A stretch of 64,000 bases of DNA from Carya illinoinensis (lineage: Eukaryota > Streptophyta > Magnoliopsida > Fagales > Juglandaceae). The stretch covers positions 25,038,394 to 25,102,393 of the forward strand of contig NC_056765.1 of assembly GCF_018687715.1 (NCBI RefSeq), given 5' to 3'. The notes under the pieces are model-generated. The model was not told the origin of the DNA, did no database searches, and saw nothing but the letters and a program-made list of their open reading frames with translations. The translations under genes and the position numbers were made by a program. This document shows positions 58,869 to 64,000 of this stretch, piece by piece; position 1 is the first letter of the stretch; every line of letters starts with the position of its first letter.

Positions 58869-61800
58869 TCAAGATCTACAGGAAGGTAGAGTGATGCCTC
58901 CACAGCAAGCAGCAATTATTATGTACAGCAATAGAACAATCACGAATGTCAATAGTGCCCTGTCACAAATAAGAGAAACATTATATGGATGAAAACCATA
59001 ATGCCTGAAGGCTATTGGCAGTATAAACTATTAATATGTACACAGACTATCAACAGTTCCATTCTATGGTTAGAATCCAACTTAATGCCTACAATTAATA
59101 AATAGAATCAAGTTCTTCATTCTAGAAAGCAAAATTTTTTTGATAAATAATCTTGCAGTATAAAGAGGCCAATAAGTCATGGTAAAACAGAAACAGTGAT
59201 GGGCCCCAAGGCGGACCAAGTCTTAAGAATCAATTACAAGATTAAGAGCCACGAAGATCAAGAAAGCAATGCAAGGATTGGTGCAATCAAATTGGGATAA
59301 AGCCAGCAAGAGCCAGAACCAGTTTTGATCCACCTGATCCAAGCTATAGAAGACACAACTCGGGCCTATTGTTATTGAAGGCCATGGACTTATTTATTTC
59401 ATTAAAATGACTTATTTTATTAGTCATAAGAATTAATCTATAATAATTGGGCTTGGGGATGTCCAGCCCACACGTCTTATTTCTAATGAACTAGAGTTTT
59501 TGAGAAAGCTTTGTATTTTGGCCAAGGGCATATTTGGAAAGTTGTTATTTTAAGTGAACTAGGGTTTTAGAAGTACTGTAGCTCGGTACTGTTTATGCTA
59601 CAGTACCTGCGGCACTATTCACTAGGTTTTTTGTGGATTGTTATTTAAACCACTTGTAGCCTCATTTGAGAAAAAAAAAAAAAAAAGACATTTTTTATTG
59701 AATTTTCATTGTAAGTGAGTTTTCTCCTCGTGTTTTTAATTGAACTCTTGAATTTATCAAAGGTAAATCACAACTTTTGTGGCGTTCCTCCTTATAATTT
59801 GGGTTCTTGAGACGGGATTTCATCGGGTCTAGATTTTAATATAATCTAGGTTCTTGAAACGAGATCTCAACGGGTCTAGATTCCTCCATCCAATAGACTT
59901 GGTATTGGCTTTCTTGGGGTTTGGTTTTCCAATATTATTGTTGGGTCTCAAAGCGAGTCGATTGGAATTCACATCAAACAGAAAACCTCTTCCTGATGAT
60001 AGCAGACTAAACAGTTAATTAGGTAGGTGGTTTTAACACATACCATAACATTTTGTGTCATGTCAAAACTCTCAGACATGATTTGAAAAAGCCACTATAC
60101 AGTTCTTAATTTCATGGTAACATTCCATAATCCTTGAAAAATAAGAACCCAATACTAAAGGTCCAAACATAGCTCTGACTAGAAAACAATGACTGGTCTC
60201 TAAAACTTAAAGCACTATATATGCCATCACCAAAAAAAAAAAAAAAACGTAGAAAGTACTAAATGACATCAAAATTAAAGATCTAGATCCCACGTGATTC
60301 AACCGCTTGAAGCCAGCTATATCAATGTTCTCCACTATGTTTTGCTTTCATTATAGGCATCGCACTTTTCCACAAAACCTAAACTTCTAATTTTTCACCT
60401 GTTCTTAACATGGGGTGGGGTGTCATGAAGACTGCCACCTGAAACAACGCATTGTGTACTAAAATGAATTTCTCTTCAATGCATCCATAACAAGATCAAT
60501 TGCCATTTTTTGGCATCTCATCTCAAGTCTCAATTCCTCATTTTAACAGATCTCAACTCATAGTCATGTCACTTCATTGCCCAAGACTATATGCCATAAC
60601 ACAGGCCTCTTCTATTAGAAATTTCACAAAATCTACCTCAAAGTTGCAACAAGTGTTTGTAGATTAGACAATGCTTATTTCTGATACGTTCAATAAATCA
60701 TCGTTTTACTATATTCTTACATCAATACAGAGAGTTCTGTTGTAAAGAATGCCCAACTCCCAGGAATGTTGAGAAAAATAGAGCAAAAATGGAAATAAAT
60801 TGTCATGAGGCATATATAAGCCCAATCGCTTAAAATGAGGCAGATATAAGCACACCAAAAAAAAAAAATGCAGTTAGTTTGTCTACATTTCTACTTTCTG
60901 GACTCGGATGATTTGATCTTTACTAACTAGTTGTTAACTGAACATTAGTGTAATCCAAAGTCACAACAGGATAAAGGAAACGTACACAAGCTTGGCATTT
61001 TTCATACAAATAGCTTGACGGAGGCGCTTGGACTGTTTCTTGAAGTGAAATGCACCATCTTGCATTGTTGAAGTTTTGTCAACAAGAAGTTCAATCCGGT
61101 CACCTCTCTCCAGTATCTTCTCTATGTTTTCCACCATGATGGTACGAATCTGGATACCACGTTTTTGTAGTTTGTAAGCACAAAAAATAAATAAAAAAGG
61201 AAGAAGATGCTGTGACTTCAACTATAATAAAAGACCGACAAGAAGAGAACAAAAAAAGAGTATAGATAGCATATAAAAATAAGGGAAGAAATTGTAATGC
61301 CAGGTTTATCCATGACATATTTCAGATCATGCAGCAAAGTGGACATATTTCAATAAAAAAAAAAAGTGTTTTTTTTCCTAATCTTCGCATGTTAATTTTA
61401 AAAGTTACAATGTAAATATTAGAGGTCCAAAAACGATCTAGAAAAATAAACAAAAGAAAATGATAGATACTTGGGGCAAAAGAAAGAAAGAGACTTAGAT
61501 GCAGCAAACCGCATGACCCACATTCATAAGAGGAAAAAATATAAATTTGTACACACAATTTGATCAGATGCTCTAAGGATGACAATGCCTTATTTTGAAT
61601 TGCTAATAGGCACGAACTGAAATAGATAAACTATAAATAATTAAGACTGAACCCGGAATTGAAGTGTATATGAACTGGGAAAGTGCTGTAATTTAAAATC
61701 ATTGAAAGCAACTATCTTTGCATTGTTATAGGAATACATAAATAAGAATGAAGAAACAGGAAGCAAATTTATGCACAAAAAAGATAAACAAGATACTTGC

Positions 61801-63691
61801 CTCACTAACTTCACCTCTTACACGGTTAAGAGTATCTGCACTAGGATTACCAGAGAAAAATTCCATTTGCTGATGCAAGACTCTTGAGAAATCATCATTC
61901 ATTGCATAAGCAGGTGCGTAGTCGGCCACTCTGCCATAGTTTTTCATGAACCTCATGTGAATATCCTCCAAGTAAGAAAAAGGGATCCTCCCTGGACCCA
62001 GGCACAAGCAGCCACAAACAGAGGGTCAATAACAGAAATGCGAAAAGAAGAGAAGGAAACACGGTGAGGAGGGGAAAAAATATCAAATAGAAAAATAGTC
62101 GAGGAAATTCATAAAAACAAAATGGATTTTCCAAACAACTTATAGATCATGATACACAAGAAAAACTCCGTCCAACATTGAGTAGTTTACAAGATATTTT
62201 AACAGAGGTGAATTCTTGCAGACCTGGTTGTTGGGGTGAATAATGGGATATATATGGTCAAACATTAGTATAGATTGAGTGAGTTTCACTTGTCATATAA
62301 GTTCAACAATAACAGGTGTTAGGATATTTATGTTTGTCTTCTGATTATTTAAATAGTGAAATCCAAATCCTTTAATTGTAAAACATAGACATATATATTT
62401 GCTGAAAGTCTGATGAAGCAGAGTTAGATTGTCCTCTGCCCTCTTTTCTCCTATTTTCTCTTTCTCGCCTTTCTGCCAAACCCTAAAAAGAACTCTTCAA
62501 ATCTAAAAATGGCAGATAGGATTGTTCTTAGTTAGTTCATGGTGAATCATACTCTTTTCAATCATACTCTTTTCAATAAACATGCATGCCTGCCTTTGTC
62601 ATTGTTCATTTCCTCATTACATAAAGGGACAGCAATCAAATTCTATTTTCTCCTTTCACAATTCAACTATTTATGTCATAAGAAGAATAAAATATGGTTC
62701 TCCAGGTGAAATGTCTGCTGAGCAGACCAGAATAGCAACATGGTACAGCAGGGCACTGCAGAAGTTCGCCTTCCAGTACCAAGACAATGGAGTTAGCATT
62801 CAAAAGCTTTTGTTATAGTCACAGAACTTTACCAACTTGAAAATCACATCATTGAACCACAGAATTGAGGCTATACGACTAAAAGGGTGAAAGATTTAGC
62901 TAACTCATTCTTTGATTGCTAAAAGGTTGACGCGTAAAAAAATGAAAAAATGTAACCTATTATGTGTAGTTCTGAATCAACAAGTGATGAAAAATAAACT
63001 GGCTCCTCCTGTACCATCATTGATGGCATTGAGTATGCTGTCATCCCCCTAAGAGTGAAACTGCCATAATCACTAGTAGTCTTTTTTCGCAGTTTCCTCA
63101 GGATTTAATGAATCGTTATCAGTTTTGCTCAATCGAGATATAAACAATAGCAATAAAACTAAAATCAAAACATTGAACTGAAGCTGAAACCCCGTACCTA
63201 AGTTGTACTGATTCAAGCCGCAGCCTATTTTTAATTGTTCTGACTCCATATCACATATACACAAGTCTAACCCACTAATCGACGTAAGATTAGATTACAT
63301 AAGTCAAGTCTAATCAACCTCAGATCATAAAACAGAAAAATTTTCAGAGCGAAAATCGATAATCCCTTAAGCCCTCCCGAGAAACCCAGCTGTTAAGAGC
63401 ACCAAAACATGGGGATAGCGATTAGCGAGCAAGGAATTGTGGAGAGAGCAGGAAAAAGAAAAAGGAATACGCACTGCCGAAGGTGTTGTTGGCCATGCAG
63501 AGGAAGGTGAGGCCATCGGATCGAAGTATGTGGAAGATGTAGGTTTCCTGAGAGAAGCAGAGCCTGGAGTCAGCCTGAGACGGAATCTTCTCAAGGATCC
63601 GCCTCGCCACCACCCCTGGGTTCCCCGTCACGGCGCTAAACTCCGCCAGCACCACCGACCCCCGAGCCACCACCGCATACAGAATCGCCAT
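58869..63691 (-). CDS. VAMP714: Vesicle-associated membrane protein 714-like, longin R-SNARE (220 aa, 4 exons)
   Basis: Exons are 63475-63691, 61801-61991, 60986-61149 and 58869-58959 (663 nt, phases close). Intron 2 has a GC donor (GAG|GCAAGT) and AG acceptor; the other introns are GT-AG. The longin domain occupies about residues 1-115 ('MAILYAVVARGSVVLAEFSA', 'SRLCFSQETYIFHILRSDGL'). The R-SNARE motif follows (about 125-185) with the zero-layer Arg at 154 in 'RGDRIELLVDKT'. A C-terminal membrane anchor runs from about 192 to 212, and the protein ends 'GGITLPSCRS'. Length and sequence fit the VAMP71 group, closest to VAMP714 (221 aa in Arabidopsis). These proteins drive fusion at endosomes and the vacuole (family knowledge). 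The ATG at 63691 is chosen because the family begins MAI. A GTG one codon upstream is not a start. Confidence 0.94.
59194..59975 (+). mobile_element. Retrotransposon 3' fragment (gag-pol end plus LTR) in VAMP714 intron 3
   Basis: Near the left end the plus strand reads 'RATKIKKAMQGLVQSNWDKA', resembling the C-terminal region of Ty3/gypsy polyproteins. LTR-like sequence follows, with a TTATTTAAACC box (about 59640) and repeated 'cgggtctagatt' blocks (59824 and 59872). The 9-bp sequence AAACAGAAA occurs on both sides (59185-59193 and 59976-59984), which may be a target duplication. It is antisense to the gene. Confidence 0.5.
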
Positions 63692-63860
63692 CACTGCCCC
63701 TGATCTCCAGGAGAATCAGAGAACGATCTCTCTGAAAGGAGAAAGTAGAAAAGAGCTTCGAAGGTAGAGGCGGGAGGTAACGAACAAACTCACAAAGTCT
63801 GATTTTACCGGCTAGTCCAAGGTGTGATGAATTGGTTGACCAGGACTGCATGGAATGCAC
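63692..63860 (-). promoter_or_regulatory. VAMP714 leader and proximal upstream region
   Basis: The segment upstream of the VAMP714 ATG is mixed in composition, with a 'tctctctgaaagg'-type purine/pyrimidine patch. No core promoter motif can be assigned. Nothing else is seen from here to the window end. Confidence 0.3.
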
Positions 63861-64000
63861 GTGCGACTTCCTTCCTTCTTGCTGCTTGCTACTTATTTGT
63901 TCTTCTGTTCGTCTTTCCTTTATTTTTGTGAAGCCAAACTTCCTTCAATTTATATATTTAAATGATGACAAAGGCTATATTTATTTAGCGATATTTAATG

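Noticed and set aside
63437..63703. Plus-strand 88-aa frame
   Set aside because: It is the complement of VAMP714 exon 1.

Overview
This window is plant nuclear DNA. It carries intron-rich genes with U2-type splice sites, A+T-rich intergenic DNA and many nested transposable elements. The three host genes match dicot proteins. The abundant short A/T-rich MITEs with ATCTCATCTC-type sequences, and LINE, SINE and caulimovirid remnants, remind me of woody Fagales such as walnut or pecan relatives. That placement is a weak inference from memory, not a measurement.

Three host genes could be rebuilt exon by exon. All lie on the minus strand and all appear intact. OTLD1 (5740-11086, 8 coding exons, 534 aa) is an OTU-type deubiquitinase with a C-terminal UBA-like segment. 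ELM1 (47043-54553, 10 exons, 423 aa) is the plant mitochondrial fission factor. VAMP714 (58869-63691, 4 exons, 220 aa) is a longin R-SNARE; its intron 2 uses a GC-AG splice pair. The genes belong to unrelated pathways (histone/ubiquitin, mitochondrial division, vacuolar/endosomal fusion) and show no sign of joint regulation.

Region by region: 1-5020 is an array of alternately oriented palindromic units broken by a solo LTR. 5021-12200 holds OTLD1 and its flanks. 12200-16500 is MITE-rich, with a LINE remnant and a TRIM-like mini-retrotransposon. 16560-19982 is a truncated Copia element (minus strand) split by a solo LTR. 22100-27600 holds fused Ty3/gypsy and Copia remnants (minus strand) with a complete hAT-type MITE. 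28140-45860 is a Ty3/gypsy remnant (plus strand) with two LTR-like direct repeats. The second repeat is broken by three dated-by-nesting insertions: a gene-fragment-carrying TIR element, a 7.35-kb hAT-type element that itself holds a LINE and a rearranged endogenous caulimovirid, and an internally deleted LINE. 46900-64000 holds ELM1 and VAMP714, with LINE, SINE and LTR debris in their introns.

I found no sign of a new multi-gene system. The most unusual material is the nested-insertion record around 28-46 kb, where the uninterrupted repeat copy serves as an empty-site control.
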